Assembly: GCF_015712165.1 (NCBI RefSeq)
Contig: NZ_JADPZX010000001.1
Coordinates: 4,910,001-4,974,000, forward strand
From: Streptomyces spinoverrucosus
Lineage (GTDB): Bacteria > Actinomycetota > Actinomycetes > Streptomycetales > Streptomycetaceae
Length of the DNA: 64,000 nucleotides
Direction: 5' to 3'
A program made the translations under genes and the position numbers. The notes beneath the pieces are model-generated. The model saw only the letters and a list, made by a program, of their open reading frames with translations, was not told the origin of the DNA and did no database searches. This document shows, piece by piece, positions 41,220 through 50,212 of the stretch; position 1 is the first letter of the stretch; each line of letters opens with the position of its first letter.

Positions 41220-42402
41220 CTACCGACACCTGTTCCGAACCCCGGAGTTCACCCCTCTCTTCCTCGCCTCCTCGGCCCACATCGCGGGCCAGACGATCGG
41301 CGGTCTGGCCCTGGGCACGCTGGTGTACGAGGCGACCCGCTCGCCGCTGCTGTCGGCGGTGAGCATGTTCGGCCCGTCGCTGGCGCAGGTGCTGGGCGCG
41401 ACGCTGTTCCTGTCGTGGACGGACGGCCTGCCGCCGAGGAGCGCGCTGGCCGCGGTCTCGCTGGCCTTCGCGGTCGGTACGGCACTCCTGGCGCTGCCCG
41501 GTCTGCCGATCTGGTCCGTCCTTGTCGTCGTACTGGCGCAGGGGCTGATCGCGTCGCTGGGCGGGGGTGTGCGCTGGGGGCTGCTGACGGAGATCCTCTC
41601 CAAGGACGGCTATCTGCTGGGCCGTTCGGTGTTCAACATGATGAGCGGCGTCATGCAGATCGCCGGATACGCGGCGGGCGGCGCCCTGCTGGTGGCGATC
41701 GGGTCGGCGCGCGTGACGTTGCTGCTGTCGGCGCTGCTGTTCCTGTCGGCGGCCGCCCTGACCCGCCTGGGCCTCACGCCCCGCCCACCGCGTACGTCCA
41801 CCCGCCCGTCCGTGGCGGCGACCTGGCGCACCAACGCGCTGCTGTGGTCCTCCGGCCCGCGCCGACGCCTCTACCTCGCCCTGTGGGTGCCGAACGGCCT
41901 GGTCGTCGGCTGCGAGTCGCTGTTCGTGTCGTACGCCCCCGGGGCCGCGGGGCTGCTGTTCGCCTGTGCGGCGCTGGGGATGCTGGTGGGGGATGTGCTG
42001 GTCGGCCGCCTGGTGCCGCGCGCTGTGCGCGCCCGCCTCGGCGTACCGCTGCTGTTGCTGCTGGCCGCGCCGTACCTGCTGTTCTTCGCCCACCCGGCGG
42101 TCCCGCTCGCCGCCGCCCTCGTCGCCGTGGCCTCCGTCGGCTTCGGGGCGAGCCTGGTCCAGCAGGAGCGCCTGATGGCCCTGGTTCCGGAGGAACTCAG
42201 CTGCCACGCCCTGGGGTTGCACTCCGCGGGGATGCTCACGATGCAGGGGGTGAGTGCGGCGGTGGCGGGGGCGCTGGCTCAGGTGACGTCGCCGGGTGTG
42301 GGGATGACGGCGATGGCGGGGGCGTCAGTGGCGGTGACGGGGTGGGTGGGGTGGGGGATGCGGAGAGCTCGGGGTGCGGTCGAAGTGCGTATGACTGCTT
42401 GA
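41212..42402 (+). CDS. MFS transporter, probable drug exporter
   Basis: A 396-residue major facilitator protein with about 12 membrane helices; it begins MRSYRHLFRTPEFTPLFLASSAHIAGQTIGG. A charged loop (RPPRTSTRPSVAATWRTN) splits the two six-helix halves. The family to which it belongs usually exports drugs or metabolites. It is paired with a divergent ArsR-type repressor and shares its operators. GGAG lies about 10 bases before the ATG. Confidence 0.85.
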   Translation: MRSYRHLFRTPEFTPLFLASSAHIAGQTIGGLALGTLVYEATRSPLLSAVSMFGPSLAQVLGATLFLSWTDGLPPRSALAAVSLAFAVGTALLALPGLPIWSVLVVVLAQGLIASLGGGVRWGLLTEILSKDGYLLGRSVFNMMSGVMQIAGYAAGGALLVAIGSARVTLLLSALLFLSAAALTRLGLTPRPPRTSTRPSVAATWRTNALLWSSGPRRRLYLALWVPNGLVVGCESLFVSYAPGAAGLLFACAALGMLVGDVLVGRLVPRAVRARLGVPLLLLLAAPYLLFFAHPAVPLAAALVAVASVGFGASLVQQERLMALVPEELSCHALGLHSAGMLTMQGVSAAVAGALAQVTSPGVGMTAMAGASVAVTGWVGWGMRRARGAVEVRMTA

Positions 42403-42473
42403 CGTGGGGGAGGGGCAGCGTGTCACCTCCGCTCTGCTCTGGGCCCGTCGCTCGTCGTCGCCCGTCGGTTTGA

Positions 42474-42489
42474 CCGGGACCGGTCCCGG
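42474..42489. promoter_or_regulatory. Palindrome CCGGGACCGGTCCCGG between MFS and lipoprotein genes
   Basis: A perfect 16-bp palindrome, 71 bases after the MFS stop and 89 bases before the lipoprotein start. It could be a short terminator or an operator; I cannot tell which. Confidence 0.35.
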
Positions 42490-42578
42490 GCGCCCTGCAC
42501 CAGGATGCCGTCATCAGCGAACCGTCGGCCGGATCGCTGCCGGAATCGGTTGAATCGCTACCGAGAAGGAAGACACGC

Positions 42579-43100
42579 ATGGACGAAGCGCAGGCCGCTG
42601 GAGGTCGGACGGCTCTCGCGAGGTCCCGGGCACTGTGGGTGCTCGGACCGGTCCTCGCGCTCATGGTCACAGCCTGCGGTGGCGGTGACAGCGACGCCTC
42701 GGGGAGCGCCGTGACTCCGCCGACGGACAAGGGCAAGGCCAAGCCCTCGACGTCGCAGTCCTCGCCCGCCACACCGTCTCCGACCCCCACGCCGACTCCG
42801 ACACGCAAGGAGGCGCGGGACGGGCGGAACTTCGAGGCGTGCCTGGACCGCACGTGTGAAGTGGAGGTGAGAGATGGGGACGTGATCCGGTTCGCCCCCA
42901 AGTTCATCTCCGAAACCTTCACGGTGGACCGCGTCACGGACGAGAAAGTCGAGTTCTCGGCGACCGACGACCAACCCTCGCCGCTGAGGGGCTGGGTGGG
43001 CGGCACCGGAACGGTCGAGACGGGCGACATCCATGTCGACTTCGACCGGCCGGACGACGAGAGGGTCATCCTGAAGTTCAGTCCCAGGCGAGACGACTAG
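42579..43100 (+). CDS. Putative lipoprotein
   Basis: A 173-residue lipoprotein: basic n-region, hydrophobic LWVLGPVLALMV, lipobox VTAC, then a Ser/Pro/Thr-rich wall-spanning linker (SPTPTPTPTRK). A small β-rich domain follows (FEACLDRTCEVEVRDGDVI, then ETFTVDRVTDEKVEFSATD). Two Cys in the domain may form a disulphide. No known family is recognised. AAGGAAG precedes the ATG. Confidence 0.75.
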   Translation: MDEAQAAGGRTALARSRALWVLGPVLALMVTACGGGDSDASGSAVTPPTDKGKAKPSTSQSSPATPSPTPTPTPTRKEARDGRNFEACLDRTCEVEVRDGDVIRFAPKFISETFTVDRVTDEKVEFSATDDQPSPLRGWVGGTGTVETGDIHVDFDRPDDERVILKFSPRRDD

Positions 43101-43239
43101 TCCGCACGCCATACCGGTCTCTCTCTCCCTGCAACCACAGAGCTGTCCCGGGTGTCTAGGAACGAGTCGGTGGCGGCTGTGGCTGTGGTTGTGGCTGTGG
43201 TCGTGGCAGCGGCCTGTCGGTCGAGGGAGAGGATGCGCG

Positions 43240-43878
43240 ATGCCCGGTCTCAGAGGTACGTCGGTGCCGGCGGCGGTGTTGGGCGGGATGCTGGCGTTGG
43301 CGGGGTGCCAAGACGCGTCAGGAGCCCACTCCGGCTCGGCCGCCCCGTCCGCGTCTCTCCCCTCCGCGCACGCCTCCGCGTTGGCAGACACCCCTTCGAA
43401 CACCCCTGCCACCACCACGCCCTCGACCTCGGCCCCCGCCGCCCCCACGAAATCGGCCCCCACCACACCCCCTCCGTCGCACCCCTCCGCGACCCCGCCC
43501 AGGACCACATCGCCCACCCCCGGCTGCCAAAACCTCACCGTCAGCAACGAAGTGAAGGCCGCCGTGACGGAGGCGTACCGTCGCGGCTTCCCCCGTTTCA
43601 CCCACATCCGGCCGGTCCCGCAACAGTTCTTCTACGGCCAGTGCGACGGCGTCCGCTACGCCGCCACCCGCTTCGAACCCACCCCGGGGGCCACGCACGA
43701 CGAACTGGTGGCCATGCAGGACGAGGGCAGCGTCACCAAGTACTTCCGCACCACTTCCGGGGGCGGCTGGACCTACCTCGCCGGCGACAGCTTCCCCCGC
43801 GGCCCCCTCGGCTGCGGCGAGATCCCCCAGATTCCCGAGGCCCTGGTCGCGGCCTGGGGCAACTGCTCGGGTAGCTGA
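43240..43878 (+). CDS. Putative lipoprotein
   Basis: A 212-residue lipoprotein with lipobox LALAGC (Cys about 23) and a long linker of Pro, Thr, Ser and Ala. The C-terminal domain of about 110 residues begins NLTVSNEVKAAVTEAYRRGFP and contains GQCDGVRYAATRFEP. Homologous small domains occur in many Streptomyces lipoproteins, but I cannot name the family. ATG 43240 is chosen because it opens the signal peptide and has GAGAGGA upstream. Confidence 0.72.
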   Translation: MPGLRGTSVPAAVLGGMLALAGCQDASGAHSGSAAPSASLPSAHASALADTPSNTPATTTPSTSAPAAPTKSAPTTPPPSHPSATPPRTTSPTPGCQNLTVSNEVKAAVTEAYRRGFPRFTHIRPVPQQFFYGQCDGVRYAATRFEPTPGATHDELVAMQDEGSVTKYFRTTSGGGWTYLAGDSFPRGPLGCGEIPQIPEALVAAWGNCSGS

Positions 43879-43900
43879 GCGCCGCCACCCACCCTGTCGT

Positions 43901-44221
43901 TCACGCGCCGGGCGCGCGGAAGGTGACCTGTCGGCGGGTGGCCTCGTCGATCTCGTCGAGGGTGAGGAGCGGGGTGGCCCGGGTGTGGAGGGCGCCGCTG
44001 GCCTTGACGGTGAGGCTGACGGCGGCCATCGAGACCGGGTCGGGGAAGTCGACGATGAGCACGAGGTCGTCCTCGCCGAAGGCGAAGTACATGGCCTCGA
44101 CCGTCCCACCGAGACCGGTGACGACCTGGTCGACGGCGGCGCGACGCCCACTCGCGCCCTCCTTGAGCAGCCCCTTGGTGCCCTCGGGCGTGTAGGTGGC
44201 CTGGATGAGGAACTTCGGCAT
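43901..44221 (-). CDS. GYD-domain protein
   Basis: A 106-residue ferredoxin-like protein: MPKFLIQATYTPEGTKGLLKEGASGRRAAVDQVV, FAFGEDDLVLIVDFPDPVSMAA and a C-terminal LLTLDEIDEATRR segment. This is the GYD family, small proteins of unknown function. Here the Gly-Tyr-Asp position reads GED. Start ATG 44221. It is divergent from the large ATPase gene. Confidence 0.88.
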   Translation of the reverse strand: MPKFLIQATYTPEGTKGLLKEGASGRRAAVDQVVTGLGGTVEAMYFAFGEDDLVLIVDFPDPVSMAAVSLTVKASGALHTRATPLLTLDEIDEATRRQVTFRAPGA

Positions 44222-44431
44222 CGGGGTGCTCCCTGCCAGCGCTTGTCCGATATGCGTAAGTGCCCTTCCCGCCCTCACACCGACCGCCCGCGCCGAACGG
44301 CTGGATTCACTCGTTCGAACCCCAGCCTCGTTCCAGACACGGACGGGTACGCGTGTCACATGATCTACCGTGGGCGGCAAGTGGCGCTGTGGGTACGGAA
44401 GTTCTGTGACGGATGACCGAGACGGGGGGCT

Positions 44432-47137
44432 GTGGTGCGGACCGAGTTTGTCGACCGCGTGGAGCACATGGACGAGCTGCGCTCGCTGATGGCGGACGTA
44501 ACCGAAGGGCGCGGCGGCCGGGCACTTGTGATCGACGGTCCCTCGGGCATGGGGAAGTCGGCGCTGCTGCGGGCGTTCGAGGCGGAGGTCGCCGCTACTC
44601 AAACGAGTTCTCGATCAACGGGCAGCCGTCGCGTCGTATCCGTGCGGTGCCGTCCCTCGATCGGATCGCAGCTTCACTACGGTGCCGTCATCGATGTGCT
44701 TCTGCGGTTGGCCGAGGAGCAGGAGGCCAGGCAACCTGGCGTCTTCCGCAGATTCCTGGGTTACACCCGGCAGGGCGTTGTTCGCTCCGCGCCGGAGGTG
44801 CTGTCCGCAATGGTGCCGGGACTGGGGGCGCTGTTCACCCTGGGCAAGGAGGTCGCGGAGGCTTCGCTCGCCTCGGGATCGATGCCGTTCGACAGTCTGC
44901 TGCCCTTCCAGCAGGGAGCTGCCGCGCAGATCGCGGACGCCTTGCTGGAGCTCGTTCGGCAGGGGCCGCCCGCGGTCGTGCTCATCGACGACATCCAGTA
45001 CGGCGATCCGAGCAGCTTGCTGATCCTTGACCGGTTGCTGCGGCGGTTGCCCGGCGAACCGCTCGGTCTGGTGCTCAGCCACACGACGGACGGGGCGTAC
45101 GCCGACGGCCCGGGAGCCATGGTCGAGGAGCTGCTGCACGACTGGGCGAAGGAGGATCTCCTGCGTCGACGGGCGTTGGGCGGCCTGCCGCGGGATGCGG
45201 TCGCCGAGTTGGTGCGCTCCCGGCACCCTGAGGCTCCCTCCGCCCTGTCGGAGCAGCTGAGTCGGCTGACCGCCGGCCATGCCGTGTTCGTCACTCTCTG
45301 CCTGGAGGACTGGCGTCCCGACATGGGCCCCGGCGTCGATCTGCCCGACAGCCTGAAGCGGGTGGTGGAGGACCGCCTGCGGCTGCTCACCGAGCAGGAA
45401 CGTGAACTGCTCATGATCGGAGCGACCCAGGGCGAGACGTTCCTGTCCCGCACGGTCGCCGATGTCAAGGGAGAGCCGCACGACGACGTGATGGAGCGGC
45501 TGCGGCTCATCGCCGATCGGCACCGGCTGATCCTGCCGGCACAGCTTGCCGGGTGGGCTCGGGGAGAGGCGTCCGACTGCTACCGGTTCGAGCACGGTGC
45601 CCTGTGGAGTGTGGCGTACGGTCGGCAGACCCCTCAGCAGATGCGGTCCCGGCATGCCCGTATCGCGGCGGCGCTCACGTCCGGTCCGCTGGACGGGATG
45701 CCGCTGGAACGCCGACTGGAGATCGCCCGCCACCTCCGCAACGGCGGATCCGAGTGCCTCCTCGCATCGGCCGAGGCACATTACGGGCTGGCCCGAGACG
45801 CCGCGATGGAGGGGTTGTCCTTCGCCGAGGCGGAGCGGCACTGCGAAGAAGTGATCAAGGCGGTCCGCGACCTGCCGGAGCATGAGGAGAGCCGCGACCA
45901 GTGGCTCATCCAAGCCGTGGAACTGCTGCTGTCCCTGACCGAGGTGCGCTGGCGGGGCCAGCACCGGCCGGTCGGCGGCCCGGACATCGACGCTCTGGCC
46001 GCCGAGGCCGAAGAAGCGGCCAGACGCTGTGGCACCCCGGAACTGGCGATCCGTACGACGCTCCTGCGCGGCAAGACCCTGCTGGCGACCCAGGGCCTGG
46101 TGCCGTCCCTGGCGAAGCTTCGCTCGGCTGTGGAACTGGCCGAGCAGCACGGCGATCCTGTCCCGCTCTTCGTGGCCCGGGTCGAATACGGGCGGCAGGT
46201 GTCCAAGCGACGGTTGGCCGACGGCCTGGCTCAGCTGCGGGATGCCGAGCGTCTGTACGCCTCCGATCCACGCCTCGGTGCCACCGGCGATCCGGTGCTC
46301 CAGCACGCGCGCAACCTCGGCGAGATGCAGCTCGGCATCACCCTCTACGACAGCGGGCAGCTCAGCGAGGCACTGACCAGGCTGAGCCGCTGCGTCCAGC
46401 GGCTGCGCGACGAACCGCTCAAGGCCGAGTTGCCGATCGCGCTCAACTACCTGGCACAGGTGCACACGGGCCTCGGCGGGTACGAGGACGCCGAGGAGGT
46501 CCTTCAGGAGGCACTCGACTTCGAGACCGACCGCGGAGGTGACAGCGGCTGGCACGCCTACAACAAGGCGCTGCTCGCCCACCTCCTCGTCCAGCGGCCG
46601 GAAGGGCGTGACCAGGCCCTGGAACTGATCGCCGACGCATGGGCGGAGACAGAGCGGACCTGGCTGGCCAACCTCGTTCCCATCGTCCGCAACCTGTACG
46701 CCGAGATCCTGCTGATCGCCGCCGGCGGACCCGGGGAACTCCTCGACCAGGCCGACCGGCTGGCGGTCGCCACCTGCGTCGAGACCCGGCGCAGCGGCAT
46801 GATCCGCAGCGAGATCGCCGCCCATTCCCTCCGTAGCCGCATCCTGCTTCGACAAGGCGAGGCAGTCGCGGCCCAGGAGCAGGCCCGCCAGGCCGTTCGC
46901 ATCCTGGAGGAGGTCGGGGACATGCCCGCTCTGCGTACGGAGGAGGTGCTGTACCACTCCGCCGCGGTGCTGGCAGCTGGGGGCGCACGGGAGGAAGCGC
47001 ACGCGCTCCTTGACCGGGCCCGTCGCGAGGTTGCCCGCAAGGCGGACCTGGTCACCGACGATTCGCTGCGTGACCGCTTCCTCACGCGGGTCCCCCTCAA
47101 CGAGGCCATCCGTGAGGGTGCAGGGGTCGACCAGTGA
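44432..47137 (+). CDS. AAA-16-type ATPase with TPR repeats, without C-terminal HTH
   Basis: A 901-residue STAND-like ATPase. Walker A is GPSGMGKSAL (about residues 38-47) and the Walker B region VVLIDDIQYGD. From about residue 430 the protein is helical TPR-like repeats. It resembles LuxR-type LAL regulators, but these end in a LuxR helix-turn-helix and this one ends LNEAIREGAGVDQ without it. It may therefore act as a signalling scaffold and not as a DNA-binding regulator. The start is GTG 44432. The QueD-like gene begins 55 bases after the stop. Confidence 0.8.
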   Translation: MVRTEFVDRVEHMDELRSLMADVTEGRGGRALVIDGPSGMGKSALLRAFEAEVAATQTSSRSTGSRRVVSVRCRPSIGSQLHYGAVIDVLLRLAEEQEARQPGVFRRFLGYTRQGVVRSAPEVLSAMVPGLGALFTLGKEVAEASLASGSMPFDSLLPFQQGAAAQIADALLELVRQGPPAVVLIDDIQYGDPSSLLILDRLLRRLPGEPLGLVLSHTTDGAYADGPGAMVEELLHDWAKEDLLRRRALGGLPRDAVAELVRSRHPEAPSALSEQLSRLTAGHAVFVTLCLEDWRPDMGPGVDLPDSLKRVVEDRLRLLTEQERELLMIGATQGETFLSRTVADVKGEPHDDVMERLRLIADRHRLILPAQLAGWARGEASDCYRFEHGALWSVAYGRQTPQQMRSRHARIAAALTSGPLDGMPLERRLEIARHLRNGGSECLLASAEAHYGLARDAAMEGLSFAEAERHCEEVIKAVRDLPEHEESRDQWLIQAVELLLSLTEVRWRGQHRPVGGPDIDALAAEAEEAARRCGTPELAIRTTLLRGKTLLATQGLVPSLAKLRSAVELAEQHGDPVPLFVARVEYGRQVSKRRLADGLAQLRDAERLYASDPRLGATGDPVLQHARNLGEMQLGITLYDSGQLSEALTRLSRCVQRLRDEPLKAELPIALNYLAQVHTGLGGYEDAEEVLQEALDFETDRGGDSGWHAYNKALLAHLLVQRPEGRDQALELIADAWAETERTWLANLVPIVRNLYAEILLIAAGGPGELLDQADRLAVATCVETRRSGMIRSEIAAHSLRSRILLRQGEAVAAQEQARQAVRILEEVGDMPALRTEEVLYHSAAVLAAGGAREEAHALLDRARREVARKADLVTDDSLRDRFLTRVPLNEAIREGAGVDQ

Positions 47138-47192
47138 CCAGGGCGGACGGCCGGCGAGGTGCCTTGACACCGGCTGGCAGACTGGAGCCGTC

Positions 47193-47564
47193 ATGCTGAC
47201 GATCACCAAGGAGTTCCACTTCTCAGCCAGCCACGTGCTCGACCGGCTGCCGAGCTGGCACCCCTGTGCACGCATGCACGGCCACAACTACGTCGTTGTG
47301 CTGGAGCTGTCCGCCCGGCGTGAGGACCTCACCGACGTGGGGTTCGTTCGTGACTACCGCGAGCTCGACGCCTTCAAGAAGTGGGTGGACGAGACCCTCG
47401 ACCATCGTCATTTGAATGAGGCGATGGGGGGGGGTATCTCTCCGTCAGCGGAGAACTTGGCTGCATGGATCTTCGACCGCTGGATCGATCGCTATCCCGA
47501 GTTGACCGCAGTGAAGGTCTCGGAGACACCCAAGACGTGGGCTGAGTACCGGCCGTCGCGGTGA
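47193..47564 (+). CDS. 6-pyruvoyl-tetrahydropterin synthase / QueD-like enzyme
   Basis: A 123-residue T-fold enzyme. Zinc-binding His residues are in FSASHVL and MHGHNY, the catalytic Cys is in HPCARMHGHNY, and the substrate-anchoring Glu lies in VKVSETP. QueD converts 7,8-dihydroneopterin triphosphate to 6-carboxy-tetrahydropterin for 7-deazaguanine synthesis, while close relatives make other pterins. No queC, queE or folE is in the window, so the pathway cannot be assigned. GGAG precedes the ATG, and a TTGACA at 47164 may belong to a separate promoter. Confidence 0.85.
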   Translation: MLTITKEFHFSASHVLDRLPSWHPCARMHGHNYVVVLELSARREDLTDVGFVRDYRELDAFKKWVDETLDHRHLNEAMGGGISPSAENLAAWIFDRWIDRYPELTAVKVSETPKTWAEYRPSR

Positions 47565-47614
47565 AGGACCGACGGGGACGCTTCTTGAAGGTCTCCGGTC
47601 ACGCCATGGAAGCG

Positions 47615-48145
47615 TCACCAGTCGAGATCCCCGTACTCCCGCACCGGCACGCCGACGTCCGAGAAGACGGCCAACGCCTGGTCCCTCGCGGGTCCGGCGG
47701 CAGCGTCCTTGGTCTTGTGCAGGGCGCGGCCGAGGGTCATGAGGGTGTGGGCTTCACCGAGGCGATGGCCGGTCTGGCGGTGGACGGCCAGGGCTTCCTC
47801 GCCGAGTGCGACGGCTGTGTCGTACGCCGCTTCGGATCCCGCCAGTTCACACATGGCTGTCAGCGCCTGGCCCTCCACCACGCGGAACGAGTGATCGCGT
47901 GCCATGCCCAGTGCCTGCTCGGCATGGCTGCGGGCCTCGTGGTGCCGACCCAGCTGCTGGTAGGTGAGGCACAGCCCCAGGATGCTGTCCGCCTCGGTGC
48001 GGACGAATCTCGCCTCGCGGGCCAGGACGAGTGCCTGCCGGCCGGCCAGGAGCGATCGATCGAGATCCGCCAGTTTTCGGTAGGCGGCAGCGACCGTGGT
48101 GAGGATGCTGGCCTGAATCCACCGTCGTCCCCTGCCTTTGACCAT
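47615..48145 (-). pseudogene. TPR-protein remnant (5' end missing)
   Basis: The 176-codon frame encodes only consecutive TPR helices (LTTVAAAYRKLADLDRSLLAGRQALVLA, then GLCLTYQQLGRHHEARSHAEQALG and more) and stops at 47615. No N-terminal regulatory domain is present. It begins exactly where the restriction-endonuclease fragment stops making sense, which points to a deletion that joined two unrelated genes. It could be expressed from an internal ATG at 48145, but I see no ribosome site. Confidence 0.6.
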
Positions 48146-48147
48146 GG

Positions 48148-48689
48148 CCGCACCGGTACTCGTAGGCGGTCAGCACCAGCTCCCGCATGCGCCGGTCCCG
48201 TTGCCTGCGCGCCGGCGACAGCTGCTCGCTCTCCGCCGGCTCCAGATCCAGGCCGACGGCTTCGCACAACTCGGCGTGGAGCGAAGGCGGGAAGTGCAGG
48301 TCGAGCAGCAACCGGGTGAGCCTGCCGAGCAGTTGCGGCTCGCGCCGCAGCGCTGCTCTCAAGTCCGGCGCGAGCCGCCCGGTGGCACCCGTCTCCCGTA
48401 GATCCCGCACCCCGCTTCCGGGGCTGCCGGGCCCACGATCAGTGCGCACTTCCCATACGCCGTCGCTGACCAGGTGGTGGAAGGGGTAGGCGGGCGTCGT
48501 CTTGTTCGGCGGGCCGTACTCGGTCAGCAGCCGCTGCAGGTCCAGCTCGACCGCGCTGTAGCGCAGGCCGCCCTCCTCATCCTCCTGGAACCGGCCGAGG
48601 GCGTACAGGAACAGCAGTGGCTTGTGCGGAGCGCGGGTTCCGCTCCGGGTCCACTGCCTCAACTTCGCGGTCCGCTCCAGCCAGTCCAT
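48148..48689 (-). pseudogene. Phosphorothioate-DNA-binding restriction endonuclease, 3' end (HNH nuclease) lost
   Basis: The first 180 codons read MDWLERTAKLRQWT, APHKPLLFLYALGRFQEDE, PFHHLVSDGVWEVRTDRGPG and RRMRELVLTAYEYRC. I recognise these as the N-terminal and sulphur-binding part of ScoMcrA-type type IV restriction enzymes, which cut phosphorothioated DNA. In intact proteins AYEYRC continues into the HNH Cys motif (CAFCGYDG). Here the sequence breaks at that Cys and runs into a frame of unrelated composition and then the TPR fragment. The catalytic domain is absent, so it is a broken gene. Identification is from memory of the family. Confidence 0.7.
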
Positions 48690-49101
48690 GGCGGCCGATC
48701 GTAGACGGCCGTCGGCCACACAGGAGTTCGTCACTCCAGCTCGGCAGGAAGCACCGTCAAGGCCCACGTCAGGCGCATCCTGACCGAGCTGCACGTCACC
48801 AACCGCGTCGGACGCCCTGATGAAGCCGTTCACGCAAGCCGCCCCGGAGGCGGAGTCCGAGGCCGAACAGAGCATGGCTCACGCACGAAGCCCGGAGTGG
48901 GCTGTCAGGCGGGCGGCGGTCGGTGTCGGACGGGCGTGAATGCAAGCAGAACTGCAACGTCGATGGATTCTGCCGACGGCTGTAGGCGAGGTCGCTGACG
49001 TAGCCAAGAGGCGCGATGCAGAAACATGTATGTCCACGCCCGCGGAGAACGGTGCCTTTCCCCTCCCCGTCGGGACGGACGACGCGCCCGCGCCGACGTG
49101 A
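48690..49101. other. Gene-poor region with one doubtful short frame
   Basis: No clear gene in these 412 bases. A plus-strand frame at 48820-48939 (39 codons, beginning MKPFTQAAPEAESEAEQ and containing SPEWAVRRAA) may be a fragment of a repeat protein, but it has no ribosome site. Confidence 0.4.
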
Positions 49102-49452
49102 TCAGCTCGAACCGGGATCGGGGCTGTGGGACGCTTCGGCCGCGGCACGGCGGTACTCGGCGTTGATGCGCTGAGCTTCCTCAAGCTGGTCCTCAAGGAT
49201 GATGATGCGGCAGGCAGCCTCGATCGGGGTTCCCCTGTCGACGAGCTCGCGGGCGCGAGCGGCGATCCGCAGTTGGTAGCGGGAGTACCGGCGATGTCCG
49301 CCTTCCGAGCGCAGCGGAGTGATCAGCCGAGCCTCACCGATGGCTCGGAGGAAGGCCGGGGTGGTGCCGAGCATTTCGGCGGCCCGGCCCATGGTGTATG
49401 CGGGGTAGTCGTCGTCGTCCAGACGATCGCTGAGTGGAATATCTGCTGCCAT
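49102..49452 (-). CDS. MerR-type helix-turn-helix regulator
   Basis: A 116-residue protein with a MerR winged helix (YTMGRAAEMLGTTPAFLRAIGEARLITPLRSEGGHRRYSRYQLRIAARARELVDRG) and a short dimerisation helix ending LEDQLEEAQRINAEYRRAAAEA. It has no effector domain and resembles HspR/CbpM-sized regulators. The leader contains a strong imperfect hairpin. Start ATG 49452 with GAGGTG close upstream. It lies downstream of the CBS, DEAD-box and cold-shock genes on the same strand. Confidence 0.82.
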   Translation of the reverse strand: MAADIPLSDRLDDDDYPAYTMGRAAEMLGTTPAFLRAIGEARLITPLRSEGGHRRYSRYQLRIAARARELVDRGTPIEAACRIIILEDQLEEAQRINAEYRRAAAEASHSPDPGSS

Positions 49453-49477
49453 GTCACCTCGTTGTGCAACGCGTCGA

Positions 49478-49509
49478 GGGGCCCTGGTGCCGTACGGCAC
49501 CAAGGCCCC
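49478..49509 (-). promoter_or_regulatory. 32-nt near-perfect inverted repeat in the MerR leader
   Basis: The arms GGGGCC and TGGTGCCG pair with CGGCACCA and GGCCCC, giving a 16-bp stem with one C-A mismatch and no unpaired loop in the duplex form. It lies 26 bases ahead of the MerR start and could act as attenuator, processing site or operator. Confidence 0.55.
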
Positions 49510-50141
49510 GAAGGAAATGAAACACCATCTGTCGGCCCTGATGCTCTGCCGACCTTCTGTTTCCGCTACCCGGCCCGGCAAGGGCAGGGGTACGGGGATC
49601 GTGGCTGCGTGACCGGGGACCACCATCCATTCCGGGGACTTGGGGCACCCGGACCGAGAGCTTCCCGGGCCGGGCGATCCTGACGGCGTCTGCTCCTCCG
49701 CCCTTCCTCTGAACCAACCACTTGGTGGAACGGGTACTGCGGTACTGCATCAGTGATGCTGTGGGCAGCCCCTCGATCTGCTGGCTGCCCAGTGCGGCTC
49801 TCAGCTCCGTCACCGTTCTGCGAACACCTTGGCTTCGGAGCTTCAGAGCCGCACTGACCTGCGAACTTCAGGTACTGCTACCCGCCAGTTCGTGTCTGCC
49901 GGGTCTCGCTTGACTGTGTCAACGGAAAAAAGATTAACCGCGTTGAGAACCAATGTCTACTCCGACAAGAGCAGATTTTGGTGAGCAGGGGTCGCAGGCA
50001 TCCTGTGGCCTGCGATAACAGGTGGAACAAGTCGTCGTGGGCGGCGAGAACCTGCCCGCGGTGGCCGATACGGGCCCAGGAGCCTTCGCGTTTGTTCAGG
50101 AGCCTTCGCGCGGACGGCGAGGCGGCGAGGCGGCGATACGA
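49510..50141. other. Gene-free region with AT-richer segment
   Basis: No gene can be supported in these 632 bases. The stretch 49910-49995 is richer in A and T than its surroundings, with the palindrome TTGAC-TGT-GTCAA at 49910-49922, and may hold the promoter of the MerR gene. A minus frame from 49813 starting MTELRAALGSQQIEG has no recognisable domain. Confidence 0.4.
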
Positions 50142-50183
50142 CGGTGAGGGCCCTGCCGACGCGCGTCGGCAGGGCCCTCACCG
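50142..50183. terminator. Perfect 42-bp palindrome, probable strong terminator
   Basis: The arm CGGTGAGGGCCCTGCCGACG (50142-50161) is followed by CG and then its exact reverse complement (50164-50183). It lies 30 bases past the stop of the small gene at 50213 on the minus strand, as expected for a terminator. A stem of 20 bp without a mismatch is exceptional and could also form a cruciform. Confidence 0.7.
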
Positions 50184-50212
50184 GGTCTCTGGTGGTGATT
50201 CTCCGCCTGTCC

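Noticed and set aside
47138..47192. A preQ1-type riboswitch before the QueD-like gene
   Set aside because: The 55-base gap is short and shows no aptamer-like stem and A-rich tail.
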